Shown: positions 43,139 through 56,500 of the stretch, piece after piece
How the letters are laid out: every line of letters starts with the position of its first letter
How positions within the stretch are numbered: position 1 is the stretch's first letter
Assembly (NCBI GenBank): GCA_022828595.1
Contig: JAKGHH010000001.1
Coordinates: forward strand, 73,404,401 to 73,468,400
Direction of reading: 5' to 3'
DNA: 64,000 nucleotides
From: Nelumbo lutea
Lineage: Eukaryota; Streptophyta; Magnoliopsida; Proteales; Nelumbonaceae
Notes under the pieces: model-generated
Told to the model about the DNA's origin: nothing
The model's input: the letters and a program-made list of their open reading frames with translations, nothing else
Databases searched by the model: none
Program-made: the position numbers and the translations under genes

Positions 43139-44379
43139 ATTGGTACTTAGTAGGTTCAAGGTTGTGAGGTGAGTAGAGATGAAATAAGCAATAAAATAGG
43201 AAAGAGTTCGACTAAGAGTATTTATATGATATGAAAAATAATTAATAGAATGGAGTAGTTGGCCAAGGTTAATTTTTTCATCAAAAATAAAAATGGCACA
43301 TATTGAGCACTTTTATTATGGTCACCGACATTTATTTAAAGGAAAGTAAGTTATGTATCACATAAAGTGTCTTAGGAGGTATCAAAAGTCAGGGTAATAT
43401 TAGAAAGGTGAAGGAGAGTTTTAGATAATAATAATAATGACCATGGAGAGATTTTTTTCTAAGTGTGATTTTCTCCTTTCTCTTTATTTCTTCTTACATT
43501 TAACAATTAAAAGAGAACCTTTTTATTTTCTTTTGGGCTACAACTTGGGCAGGTTAAGCCAGGTTTAGGGTATTGTTTTAAAGCCACCAAATGAATAGGT
43601 TTAATGATTAAGATTATTTAGTATATATGAGGTTCGAGGCTCAAAATCTTCCATAGAAATATTTAAACGAGTTTATATTATATTTTTAGAAAATTCCTCA
43701 AAATCTTTAGTGGGCTTTTGACAAATAGAGAAGCCTCTCGGACATTGAAATCTCCTGCGAACAAAACACCTAATACTCTACCAATAAAGATTTAACACGG
43801 CACATCTCACTATAAGACTCGAACCCACCATTTATAAAATGTGTGGTGTCAGATCATGTAGATAGAGTGTTGGAAAGTATTTCGTTTTAACTTTTCCTAT
43901 TAAATGTTGATTGACATGGCAAGACAAAAGCCACACACATCACTTATGATGTCCTTAGTTGTTGTTAGCATGTAGCCATATACATAATTGTTAAAATCCC
44001 AATAGTGACCCTAGTATTCAACTTGATGTTAAATTAAATAGACCAAAATGTTCATTATGGACGATTCCTAGCACCTAACAATCTATCCATTCAAAGTCTC
44101 TAAAATGTAGTGTAGGCATCATTATAACTTTTCTCGGTTGCATGTCAATCTCTAATTGGACTCAAATTTTACAGGTGGCATGATTAGTGTTGGATCGCTT
44201 TGATATGCAATGAAGCCGCTAATTTGGTCACGTCAAAGATCAGGTGACTTATCTACGGGTAGGGTTGTCAATGGACTGGATTCTACTCCAATCCAATCCA
44301 ATATAATATATAGATGCGATAATGACAATTTTAGATCCAATCTCACCTGGCAATCTTGAGGGGCATTTTTGGTGGCATA
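43139..44379. other. AT-rich intergenic DNA
   Basis: Nothing recognisable. At 44260-44320 there is a GGTTGTCAATGGACTGGATTC motif typical of hAT-MITE ends, without a partner. Confidence 0.35.
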
Positions 44380-44748
44380 TAGGGGTGGATTTCAAGCGGA
44401 ACTGATGGGAATATTACAAGCTTTGAGCTAGAATCTTGAGTTTGAGCTTGGCTCTAGTTAAAAATTTGTAAGTTTAAGTTTAGCTCGGCTCGAGTTCGAT
44501 TTGAGAAAAATGTTTTATAAAAATAAAAAATAATGTATAAAAAATATTTTTATTTAATATTTAAAATATTAAAAATTATAATATTTTTAATATATATATT
44601 CGAGCTCAGTTGAAACCGAACGAAATTGAGCTCGAGTAACTCGTGAAGTGCTTGGCTTATATATATATATATATATTCGAGCTCAGTTGAAACCAAGCGA
44701 AGTTGAGCTCGAATAGATCGTGAAGAGCTTGGCTTGTGAATACCCCTA
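44380..44748. mobile_element. hAT-like MITE with 77-bp tandem duplication
   Basis: Ends TAGGGGTGGATTTCAAGC and GCTTGGCTTGTGAATACCCCTA, an inverted pair. Inside are GAGCTCAGTTGAAACC blocks repeated in tandem (period 77, at 44601 and 44678) and an AT-rich core. Target duplication not clear. Confidence 0.55.
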
Positions 44749-45041
44749 GGCTCAATTTGGAAAGGTTACAAATGCAAATATGTATTGTATAAATATATAC
44801 AAAATAATATAAAATATAACTTTTGCACCCTACATATTTGTAATTTTATTCTACATATTAGGGTAAACCTCAATGGACATTAAGAAAATTTCCCTATTTT
44901 AGATAAAAAATAAAAGAAAACTTCCCTATCTTAAAATATAGGAAGTGTCAATGGATTGAAACCATACTAAAGAGCTGATTAGCTGAATTCATAGTTGTTT
45001 TACAGCCTACACAACTAATTTTGCTCTACTCCAGCCAAAAG

Positions 45042-45569
45042 TAGGAATGGCAACGGGGCGGGTTCAGGAAGGGTTTTGTAAATTCTAGATCCTATTTGTT
45101 TCCCTAAACCTCCCAACCTATACCCGCCCCAAAACCTATAGCAGGTTGGATTTTGGGAATCCAAACCCTACCCGCATATGAAAACACCAAAACCCTTCCC
45201 CCACATTCAAGGGTATAGCAGGCTGGATTTAGAACGTATATCTAATCTCCTATTATTCTTTGTCATGTACAAGCAATAAATAAGTAAAATAACAGAAATA
45301 AACAACAAAATTTCCAAATATTTGATTAAGAAATGTAGAAAACACATGAACTATATCAATTATATTTCATAGAAATTTTAAAACATTATTAAATTCGACA
45401 CTTGATGCATAAAGTTTTTATGCTTTCTAACAATACGTGGGTCGAGTTTAGCCTAATACTATACCCTACCCATACCCATATGGGTTGTAAAATCTTAAAA
45501 TCCGTCCCCGCCCCATCAGATAGGGTAGGGTCGGGTTCTCACCAAGTAGGATAGAAATTGCCATCCCTA
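45042..45569. mobile_element. hAT-type MITE with TSD GCCAAAAG/A
   Basis: 528 bp. Left TAGGAATGGCAACGGGGCGGG; right end is the inverse of TAGGGATGGCAATTTCTATC. Flanked by 8-bp GCCAAAAG (45034-45041) and GCCAAAAA (45570-45577). The TAGGGATGGCAA end is a known plant hAT-MITE type. Confidence 0.82.
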
Positions 45570-45577
45570 GCCAAAAA

Positions 45578-47149
45578 TTCATATGGTGCATAATCACTCA
45601 ATTTCTGACTTGCATTTATGGTTGATGCCGAACGGCCTGTGAAACAGCTATCAAGTTCATCATCATTATCATCTTTTTTCATGCTCTACTTTGGTTGGAT
45701 TATACTTGGGTTTACATCAGGCTAAGTTTCTAGGTTTGGATTACGTGATTGCTGATTCATTTATAACCAAAAAAATAAAAAAATAAAAAAGACTATCTGA
45801 TTCATCAACCCCGCCTGTCCCAAGGTTTCCGCTTATGTGGCACCTAGTGGCACATAACCGTTAAAAAAACAGTAAAAAAATGTTTATCAACCACTTTTAA
45901 AAAAAAACAGTAGAAAAATTTTTATCAACCACTTTTTTTTAATCTTGATGATAAATCAAATGCAGTACAAAATCATTTTAAATAAATAAAAGCCATACCA
46001 AACATCCCCAATATTGGTGGATTTCTGTTGCAACACTACAACTTAGACATGCAACAATACGAAAGATGAATAAACGCCAAAATAAAGCAGCAAAAATAAA
46101 ATCAAAGGATTACTCCTGTGTTGTATTTGTAAGGTATTCTCAACTTTAATAAATAAACTTGGTTCAGTTGGGGTAGTTGCTATCTAATTCAATATGTTCA
46201 AAGGATTCACATAGTATTTAAAAAATATATGAAATTAAACAGGATGGAATGATGACGTAGGATTGATGCAATCGACCCCATATCATTGGATTAAAGCTTA
46301 AAATGTTAATCATGATAATAATGATGGTAATATTACGGGATTTACAATATATTTTTAAAACATCTAATTAATATTCCTTGCTCCAATTTTTATCATAATC
46401 ATCCATTAATATTTTTTTCTGTTATCATATTTTTATTAAAAATCCCATTAATTAATAATATCACATTTACATGGGTAGAAACCACATTAACCAACAACAT
46501 AATCGGATGGAAATATCATAATCGTCCATTTCGAACTCAAATGACTCTCTTTCGTCTAGACCCAAAGAAGAAATGGTTCAATTTCAAGATCATATTCCAT
46601 CAAATACTGAGCCTTGGCTTTTCCATCTGAAGTTATCTTCCCAAAAGCCAATGATCTATCAAATAGAGTAAGCCACAAGTACTTTCTTCAGAAGTTAGAT
46701 AAAATTTAGCCTTTTACTTTATTGTTGTTTTTCATACGTCTTGATGGTTGTTTTGTGGTTGTTGTTTGCTATCAAAGGTCATCTCATATCATGCAAAAGA
46801 CAAGTATTTGTACATGTACTTCTCTCTCTCCATCCCTATTTAAAACATACAAGACATTCTATGAAGACAGCGGTACGCCAGAGAAGTGATAACTGATATG
46901 TTAATGACTTCTCTTCCAGTGTTACTTCATTGACCAATAAGATGATTCCATTTCAAAGTGGTCCACGCAAGATTAAAAGAGCAATTTAGTACAATGAGTA
47001 GGAAACAAATTCTCACTCACTAAGGCTGGGGCAAGGTTTAAAGTATCTATACATATCTTATTGTATATATCATGTATAAGGTATTGGTATTCAGTACTAT
47101 AAAAATGATAAACAGGGGTCAATACTGATATTAAGTTTTTTCATGAGGT
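45578..47149. other. AT-rich intergenic DNA
   Basis: Apart from a short doubled motif (AACAGTAAAAAA and TTTATCAACCACTTTT, near 45868 and 45908) I see no feature. Confidence 0.35.
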
Positions 47150-47940
47150 ATTCAAGTTTAGTTAATGGAAGCTCAATTCAGTTTGGTCTACATTAAGCTT
47201 TGAGTTGAGCTCAAGCTCACTAAAGCTTGGTTCATGAGGCTTGCAAGTTTAATTAAGAGTACTTAAATTTTATATGTATAAAAATATTATACATAATATA
47301 TATATATTAAACAATTTTATTTTAATAAGGGAAAATTCTCGATTAGTACCATGTACTTTGTGCCTAGTGCCACTTAGGTCCCCAAACTTTAAAATACAAC
47401 AATTCAGCACCGGAACTTTCAAAATGTGACAATCTAGTACATGCCATTAATCAGTAGTTAATTTGTCGTTAAGTGACATTTGAAAAGAACACAAATGCCC
47501 TTCGAGTGTCATTTAATTTTCTTTATCGACCATCTAAATGTTGACAAAAAAGTAACAATCCCAAATCTTTGACTCTTCCATTCAAGAAAGTTAAAGTTAC
47601 CATGACAATTAATTTTTTTGTCAATGTTTGGATAGCTGATAAAGAAAATTAGTTGACACTTGAAGGGCATTTGTATCTTTTTAAAATGTCACTTAATGGC
47701 CGATTAACAGTTAGTTGACGGTAGGTATTGGATTATCACGTTTTGAAAGTTTGGGTATTGAATTTTTGAGGGTACTAATCAAGAATTTTCCCTTTTAATA
47801 ATAACTAGTTTTTATTACATTTTTTATTTTATTTTATTTTTATAGAAAACTTGGCTCATAATCGAGCTCAAGCCTTGAAGTTTTTTTGGGAACCAAGCTT
47901 GAATACACATACAACTTGGTTTGGCTCGAATCCACCCCTT
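47150..47940. mobile_element. Second hAT-like GAGCTCAAGC repeat, split by a Mutator MITE
   Basis: The two parts flanking 47329-47792 carry GAGCTCAAGCTCACT and ATCGAGCTCAAGCCTTGAAG motifs, the composition of the MITE at 44380-44748, and end GGCTCGAATCCACCCC. They are joined by an exact 9-bp duplication. Boundaries approximate. Confidence 0.45.
47329..47792. mobile_element. Mutator-type MITE with 9-bp TSD TTTTAATAA
   Basis: 464 bp, mirrored ends GGGAAAATTCTCGATTAGTACC-like and GGTACTAATCAAGAATTTTC, with matching inner arms (CACTTAAGTGACATTTGAAA vs TTTTAAAATGTCACTTAATGG) so the whole element can fold back. The perfect 9-bp duplication (47320-47328 and 47793-47801) is that of Mutator-like elements. 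No ORF. Confidence 0.85.
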
Positions 47941-48032
47941 TGATAAATATTGGAAGTTAGGGAACTTTAATGATTTAAAATATCAATATTAGCCCTAACA
48001 TTTTCTTCTATGAAATATCAAACTAAAAAAGT

Positions 48033-48054
48033 AGAGAGAGAGAGAGAGAGAGAG
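48033..48054. repeat. (GA)n microsatellite
   Basis: Eleven GA units. Confidence 0.9.
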
Positions 48055-48129
48055 ATTGAAAACTCAGTTAATTCTCTCTTTTAATTTAATTTGGACAACC
48101 ACTTTATGCAGGATCATATTATTGGTTGG

Positions 48130-48345
48130 TACGAGAAAACAGTTGCAGTTCAATTTCATTTGCTCTAGTACAACTGTAAGGGAGTGCAAATGAAAAGAAT
48201 GCAAATTCTGATTTAATTTTATTTTGGGTTTTATTTTATTCTACTAGTTCTTATTGTACTATAATCAAGCAAAGTAAAGTAAATTTAAAACAAAAATTAA
48301 ACCTGAATTTGCATCCAAATCATTTAGCATGAGATCCAAATCAAT
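48130..48345. mobile_element. Degenerate copy of the Tourist-like MITE at 62349
   Basis: Shares GGGAGTGCAAATG, then GATTTAATTTTATTTTGG and AAACAAAAAT with 62349-62615 in the same order. The terminal repeats are worn. Confidence 0.55.
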
Positions 48346-48352
48346 AAACAAG

Positions 48353-48894
48353 CATTTAAATTTACTGTTATTAATACCCTATACTTTGGGCCTATTGCCA
48401 TTTTGGTCCCCAAACTTTAAAACACAATAAATCAGTACCCAAACTTTCAAAACATGTCAATCTAGTAAATGTTGTTAATTAGCCATTAAATGGCATTTGA
48501 AAAGATGCAAATGCCCTTCAAATGTCATATAATTCTCTTTATCAACCATCCAAACGTTGATTAAAAAAATGAACAGTATCAAATCTTTACCTCTTCTATT
48601 AAAAAAAGTTGGAGTCACCAGAATGTCCATTAGACATGACCCCAACTTTATTGAATAAAAAAAGTAAGGATTTGGGACTGTTCAATTTTTATCAACGTTT
48701 GAATGGTTGATAAAGAGAATTAGAAGATATTTGGAAGATATTTGTGCCTTTTCAAATACCACTTAACAGCTGATTAACAGTAATACTGGATTAACATGTA
48801 TTGAAAGTTTGATTATTGGACTATGGCATTTTAAAATTTGGGGACCAAAGCCGCATTAGACCCAAATTACAGAATAATAATTGGAAATTTTCCC
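48353..48894. mobile_element. Second copy of the Mutator-type MITE
   Basis: Aligns with 47329-47792 (TTGGTCCCCAAACTTTAAAA, then GGCATTTGAAAAGATGCAAATGCCCTTC in pieces) and is longer through an insertion. End repeats are degraded and no target duplication is visible, so it is older. Confidence 0.65.
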
Positions 48895-51800
48895 CAAAAA
48901 AATGAAAACCGATTAGGAATGTGGATGGCTAACATTTAAAATTCCTTTGTCATTTCTGTAAAAAAAAAAAAAAAAAGGCTCTTTGGCATGATGCTCGTGA
49001 TAGTAAAGACTAAGAGTTTGTTGCACAACTTTCCTCCACGTATAACATATATATAGCTTGAATCCTCACACTGATATCTTGCAAGAAACGACACATGGCA
49101 TCTGCCTACACAACAACATTGATCGTGCCTTGGTCCAACAACAGCGTTGGAGTCTCCTTTATCTTTGTCTATCAAACATGATGTTTGGTAGCCGTTAGCA
49201 TTTCTTCAAATGTCCCATAAATTAAAATACACATCAATTTAGTACTTATTTCAGTGCCGTCCGAGGAGCCTGTTGATCACAACATATTGTTAATCATATT
49301 TATCCAATAATATCGGTTGTGTTATGGTCATTGATATTCTCAATATGCAGTTAAATTAAATGAACATGTCCAACAATGTATTGTCATCAACGGATCCAAA
49401 TTCGAAAATCGAAATAATGCTCTCCTCAATTCCTCATGTCAAGTTGAATTCGCTTTATCAATGCAAATACGCACGTTTTCTTAAACGTTAAAGTTGAAAC
49501 AGAAGCTAGTGGGATTAATGCCAGTTTACATTAGAGTCGCAGGACAATGTGGTGGCCCCACTCAAACTCAATAAAATGCCAACTTAATTACCCAAAAAAA
49601 ATAAAAACAAAAAAGTATATGTAAAGAGAACTTTATTTTTTATTTTTGTGCCGAAGCGACCCAATGAAATGCAAAAACCGAGTTGATGTAATACTTTGAA
49701 TTTATTGAATTAAAGCTTATCTAAATACCCTGTGAGAGGCTTTGCCATGCTTTCGATCAGATATGACATTAGAAACATTTTATAACCACACAACTGGTAT
49801 TGTAAAAGCGGTAATCAATCACATGATATTTATAAAAAACTCTATTACAAATCTCAGAACTTGTCACTTGAGAATTACTTGGAATTTACAATAAAAAACC
49901 TAGATATACAATTACTAGAGATTATAGATATTATCTTTTGGAAAAATACTGGGAATTACCTGAAATTATAGAAAATTATAAATGTAAGAATTTACATTTC
50001 CATCCGAACGTTTTATCTTAATACATCGCACGGCCCCCGTTGCTTCTGATTGTAGTTCTGAGCAGTTTTAAAGTGAATGAATTGAGTTTCTAGCTAGCAT
50101 CAGTTTTTTTTTTTTTTTTTTCTTTTTTCTTTCTTTTCTTTATTTCTGGCAGTATAGTTTATTCATCTTTTATATATAAACATAAACATAGATTTGACAA
50201 ATTTGAATTAGTTGCGTTAGGAGTTGTACATGTAACCATTAACCAATGAGCTTTTAGATATACTCACAACAAAAGATAAATATATATATGCCCCACAATC
50301 GCACTCAATCTCTCATTTCACTTGCATGGTTGCGTGGCCCCTAATACAGTTATCAAGTGCAGCCCGAGCTCAAATTAAATTGGCCTTCACATTCCTTACC
50401 TGCCTTCTCTTCTTAAATTGATCTCTCTCTCTCTTCTCTTTTGGATTACCGTTTTAGTGTGACAACTAGGACTCAATATATAGCCACTACACGACTAAAC
50501 TTATCTCCTATTGCATCCTCGTAAACTCCGTTGGTGGGGTGCCTAGCCATGTGGCTAGACACGGCTAATATATCTACTCATCATGTCATGCCTCTGTGTG
50601 TTATCTCATCGATCATCATCACCAAGTAGGCCGCTAGAGAAATTAAAGGTGAGACTAGGCAACGGCAGTAGTGAGTATCCTCAGAGTTTACAAGCTTACA
50701 AACGAAGAAAATCAAGGCTAATTAATTAGGCTATCCATGTAGTATGTAGTATGTATTCTGTACTGCTCCACTGCTCAGAGTTAATACAGGAACGGCGTCT
50801 TTTACCATAATTCGCTTGTTATCCATTAACTCTCTTTACAGAGGGGGAAAGTTGGACAATAGAATTTTAGTTTTTATTAATTAATAATCTCATCTTCATT
50901 TTTCATATTTATGTGGGGATCGGAGAAAGTTTATTTTTTAGCTAGATATCACTTACCCAGATTATGTGATGCTTATCTCTTAGGTGTATATATCAAGATA
51001 GAAAATTAATTACACTTGAATGAGATAAAAATATCCTTTTTAATAATAATTTTTTATGACTAAAATGATCATTATCTTATTTATTTAAAAAACAAAAGAA
51101 CATAAATAAATTTACTATTTCTCAAGAAAAATTTACCTAAATAATTATTTTATCTGAATAAATAACTTATGAAAAACGAACCAAGAAATGGCATGAGACT
51201 TGCATATACACAATTTAATGTAACCAACATGAGGGCCAGCCAAGATGATTTCATTTAAATAACAGCTAGCAGGTAGGGTTTTGAAGTTTGAAACTGGGTA
51301 TGGAGAGACAAGTGACTGAGTGAGGCATCTAATCTCAAGTCTCAACCTCCACAATTTCATCCAGAGATATGCGTGGATAAGACAAGAAAAAGGATATCCT
51401 GTCTGCCAAACTGTCAATATTGTAACCACATCGATCAAAGTGAAGTCTTGAATATTTTATTCGATTAAGGCCCCTGCTGGTTCAATTCAATGTTGATAAC
51501 GAGGAGGGAGGGGGGGACCCATGTATGCAATACAATACACACCCACCACTGCCCAAATGACAACACTACGTTTTGCATTGCATCGATGGTGATGGATTGA
51601 TGGCCAAGTAGTACCCATAGAATTATGATTATGCATATTTGTGGTTATGGGGGGTGTCTCTTCAATGCTTCAAGGATGTGATATATCTACATAAATCAGT
51701 CACCACTTTTACTCAGTAGACTTGCTGAAGCTCCTGCTTTGTTTCTATAAATTAAATAATATATTATATTCCATGCAAACAGGTAGGAATTTAAAAGGGG

Positions 51801-53301
51801 TGTCAAGTCATGACTCATGAGACAGAATACTAAAGCAGTAGCCTCTACAAAAATGTTCCTCTATCGATCCCTTGCTGTGCAAATTCATGGAATGGAATAA
51901 TTGAGATAAATCTAAAAAAAATGTAAATTATTTCTTTAAATACACAAATATTCGCCAAACATACAAGCATCCAACTAATATATATATATATATATATATA
52001 CAAGGAGCAAATGTGCTGTCAACCATCTGATGGGATTCCACATAACCTTCATATCAAACCCGTGCATTGTGTACAGATGCCCTTCAATCCAAATCCATCA
52101 TTACAGAAATACTTTGGAAGTGCTTTCTTGAATCCCTCAAATATATTAAAAGAAGCAATAGCACCAAGAGGTGATAGATAGGATAGGGAGGAGTAGACCT
52201 TCCCAACTATCACGCGCACATTTAAAAGTTTGTCTGCATCTGTTTGCATTGCACCCACTCCCCTTCATAAATCAATACATACAATGTTTGTCATGACATT
52301 GCCCAATTTTATTTCACCTATAATTCAGGTTGATTTTGATCTTATCCTCTTCAAATTTAGCTTATGAATGATAATTACGTAAATTAAGTAACTCTAATAA
52401 ATTAAAAAGTAAAAAAAAAAAAGAGTCCGGATCTGTTGCACTTGCATTTCAGTCTGTCACAGGTGTCCCATTACATGTGTATAATGACATCTGTCACAGA
52501 CCAAATGGAAATGCAGGAAAAAAGTACATTAGATCTCGACTTGCGGGTACCAAAATTTAATGGAAGATGGAAAATATGTCAAAAATACAACTTATATATA
52601 TATATATTCCTAGGAAAAATGGAATATATATTTTTTAAATAATTAATAAAATTATTATTAAGTAATAGGGTAGTAGAATTTAATCTGACAACTATGTTAT
52701 ATTCTAATGGAGAGAGGGAAGGTGAGACTTCTGTCTCCTTTTCCTCTTTTTTTATTTATTAATGCAAAATATCATAATAAATGCTTTTTTTTTTCTTTTG
52801 ATTCTTTCTGGTCATAATCCCTTTAACTTTGTCCATTAGTTTATGGTTATAGGATTCCTCTAACCTTCTAAGTTCTAACACAGGGCTTATTTATTAACAC
52901 TTTTATCTTTCATTTGGGTATATTATAAGTTCAATTTTGAAAGAGCAAATATTATAGACATGTATATATATAGCACGAATAATATTTAGACATGTTTGTG
53001 ATGAACGTAGTCCCAGGTTATATTTTAAATGTGATCTACAGCAATAAGTAGATACACACACATGAGATGAACATGTTATCAAAGGTTGGATTGGTTTCAG
53101 TTTGAGTTGTTCTGGGCTTGATCTAACTAAGGCCTCAGCCAACTCCTATCTACCGGTAACAAGCAAATTCTATGGTTTTAATTCTTGTTCATCCTTCTCA
53201 ATTAAAAATTGGATACTTAAATAACTAGAATTACTTTTCTCAAAATAAATAAATAAATAAATTTTCTCAAGAAAAAAAAAAAAACTAGAATTACATGAAA
53301 T
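48895..53301. other. Long AT-rich intergenic stretch
   Basis: No coding region or element found on either strand. It contains a 23-bp (TA)n run at 51978-52000, a T-rich run near 50106-50140 and a poly(A) run near 48960. Confidence 0.4.
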
Positions 53302-53725
53302 TAGGGCCGTTGATAGTTCGGTTCTTCTCGACCAATCAAAACAAACTGAACTAATTCTATTGGTTTTGGTTCTGTGGTGTTGTCTTAATTAATAATTGGA
53401 TTAATTCTAGCTTTTGCTTGTTCCAAACTGATTCAGACATGAATAAATTATTTTTCATAATTTTTATTATATTTTATCTTTAAAATTATAAATTTGGTAG
53501 ATAATATATAAAATAATTTTAGTTAAAAAAACTAATTTACTATTTTACTGTCATTTTTATTAAAATTATATTATTAAAAATCATGTCTTAAATTATTATT
53601 TATATAAATAATTATAACTGTCAGTATAATCCCAATCTTTCATCTCATTGACGATTTTAAGTATATGATTGTATCCCGATTAATAATTGGTTCAGTGGCC
53701 ATGTCCCTGACTGTTGACAGCCCTA
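53302..53725. mobile_element. hAT-type MITE
   Basis: Left TAGGGCCGTTGATAGTTCGG; right GACTGTTGACAGCCCTA, its inverse. About 424 bp, AT-rich core. The 8-bp flanks match poorly. Confidence 0.6.
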
Positions 53726-56500
53726 AGTGAGAGACTCATTAACATCTTATTTTTTATGATATAAAAGAACATTTCCACCTCAACTCATTGTAAGATTAAA
53801 ATTCTAATTAACAAACTCATCTTTCTGGAAATGTTTTTATTTCTTTTATATTTTGTTGCAAATAGAGTGTCATGATCTTCAACATTTTATCTCAATGGTG
53901 CCATAATCAAAATAGTTCACCAAACGATATTTTTAAAACTCTTGAGTCTTTCTGATGGTGTCTTATCACCTTGTTTATGTTATCTAGATGAAATAAAACT
54001 ACCACTGATTTTAAAAAGAAAGTCAATGCTACACAATTCCAGTTACTTTAGTGAAGGACCTTCTTTGACGATAGCTGATAGTGGCGTACCCGCCCCCCCT
54101 CAAATGTAGAGAAAATGAAAAACTTTCCCTCCTAACACGCTTTGCATTGAATGAATAAGAGAATCCACCTCTTTGATCAGTTCACACCTAAATGATAACA
54201 CCAGAGATTCAGGAGCCACGTCTTACCAAACCTTTTTACAGTGTTTTCATTGGATATATATTTAATAAAAATATTGAAAAAAAATTGAAATTATAACTCT
54301 TTATTTAATTAGCCCATCCCCATAACCATAACTCCCAACCCGGATGTAAGGGGGGGCAGCCCATTCTTGGTTCACTTAGATAATAGATCTGTTTATTAGG
54401 GCTGTTTTTGTAATAGGGGAATTGAGGCAGAACTAGGGGCCCAATTCCCAATTCCCAATTCAATTTTAAGGAATTTGTAATTAAATCTTAACTAGTTATT
54501 TGAAATATTTGAATCATGGTGCATAATAATTCATTAGAAAATCTACCATCATTCAAACACTACCTTAATTATAAATTTGCTCCAATAACATCATACCAAG
54601 GCTGTGATTTAAAGAATTAAACTATCTTAATATAAATACTTACCCAGATTAAATCTCACATGAAAAAGAAGTCTATCTAATAATTTTGCCTAATTAGAAG
54701 GTGATATAGGATGGGTGGAAGTAGTGATTATTTAAATCATTCTTGGAAATGTTAGTAATTGATTTAAACGATTTTACTTATTGGATTAGACTTGGTCTGT
54801 TCTTGAAACTGGCTAGTGCTTAGAATATTCACCATCCATTGCACAACTTGAGAGGCTACGACTACTACTTTCAGGAATCAATATTTGGTTTTGATTCTCC
54901 TAAGTTAGGTTTGAACTCGAGCTTCATATAAATTTTTTAAAATCATTTTGCATAATATATCACAGACACAAAAAAAAAAAAAAAATCAACCTTTATGTGG
55001 GTCCTCTTTTAATTTTCTTCATTCCTGCATTTCCTTTTTCTTGTAATCAGAGTACACATTTATATATCTCATTCACTAGCTTCTCATCTACCCAAAACCA
55101 ATAATAATTCGAAGTAGTCTCTGAGTTGATTTGTATATATCATCCTTCCCATGTACTTCAATTAGTTGTCTCTGTTGCACTTTGCTATTACAATTTTATT
55201 CTGTGTTGTCCAATATTTTTTACCTTTAACTACGAGCATTTCCTTTCTGTGGGTGGTACGTAGGAAGAGTCAACCCTGTTCTGAAATCATTCACTGTCAT
55301 GGTTGAAAAGCAGGTAGATCGATAATTCTCTCAATTTACAAGGCATAATTCCTGGAAACCAACAGAACGCGACAATCCATTCCTGTGGAGGGTTCTAATT
55401 TGTCTTTGCAAGGGCAAATTTTCTGGTCAATTTCCGGATAAAGAAGGGTTGTTAATGCAAGCTAGTGCTTGAGGGAACACGTACATTATTATTACTTTGT
55501 CTGCATTTGACAATTGTAGTCTTGCCTTTGTTTCAATGTTTGGTGAAGGGAAAGGCTAACAGATGACAGAAATTGAAATATGAGCGGAGTCGGTAATCTG
55601 ATTGGATACTTAACTTACCTGAGGAACGCTGGAACACCTACAGGCAACAGCATTAAAGGAACAGAAATGGTGGGTCTAGGTCCCCATTGAAACGCTGAAC
55701 AGAAACGTTTATAAACCAAATCAATTAATGATGCATGAAACATTTAGCCATTAATTAATAATATAATGCTATACATAAAAGACTGAGTTTTATGATACAA
55801 ACATTCTTAATTAATTACTATATATTTATATATTATGTGTCTGCTCTAATCAAGAGAGACCAAAAGTTGGACCAGACTGATATTTGGGTCGTTGCCATGC
55901 AATAAAATATGTCAAAGTAAAAGCTTACAGGCATAACATTATCAGTTAAACTAGTTAAAAAATATACAAACAAACACTTATCACTTACTGAGTTGGTTTC
56001 ATAAACAATTGGCTTATGATTGGAAATGTTTTTTAGATTAGTTTAGTAGATAGATTTTGAGGACTTATATCCAGTGTATTGTCATTTTAAAAGGACACAA
56101 GGACCTAAGATTAAAAAATAAATAAAGTGATCTAAAACTGTTGTCACTGTTTCCAGATTACTGAAATGGTTGCGAGAGATTTGAGGGTTTCTTTTTGTTT
56201 TGATTTGAGGGGTTTGTTTTGTTTTGTTTGGACCTGCTCTTAACCTTTACAACCCCCAGTAGCGATAGTGCCTGTTTACTGATTCCTTCCTCCATATTTT
56301 TATTCTCTCATGATCATGGATAAGACTTAAAGGCGAGCCAGAAAAAGCTTGGGCTGGCTTCACTCCCCATGTCCTCCACCTTCACAGCAGTGACGTCTCT
56401 CCAACTTTCTCTTCGTTTCTTTTCTTACGCAGCTCTGTCTTTGACGGATTCGCATCGTATACCCTCCCCCTCCATCTCTTCTCCCTAACCCTACCACCTA
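53726..56500. other. Intergenic, far upstream of the KNOX gene
   Basis: No coding or mobile signature seen. Confidence 0.35.
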
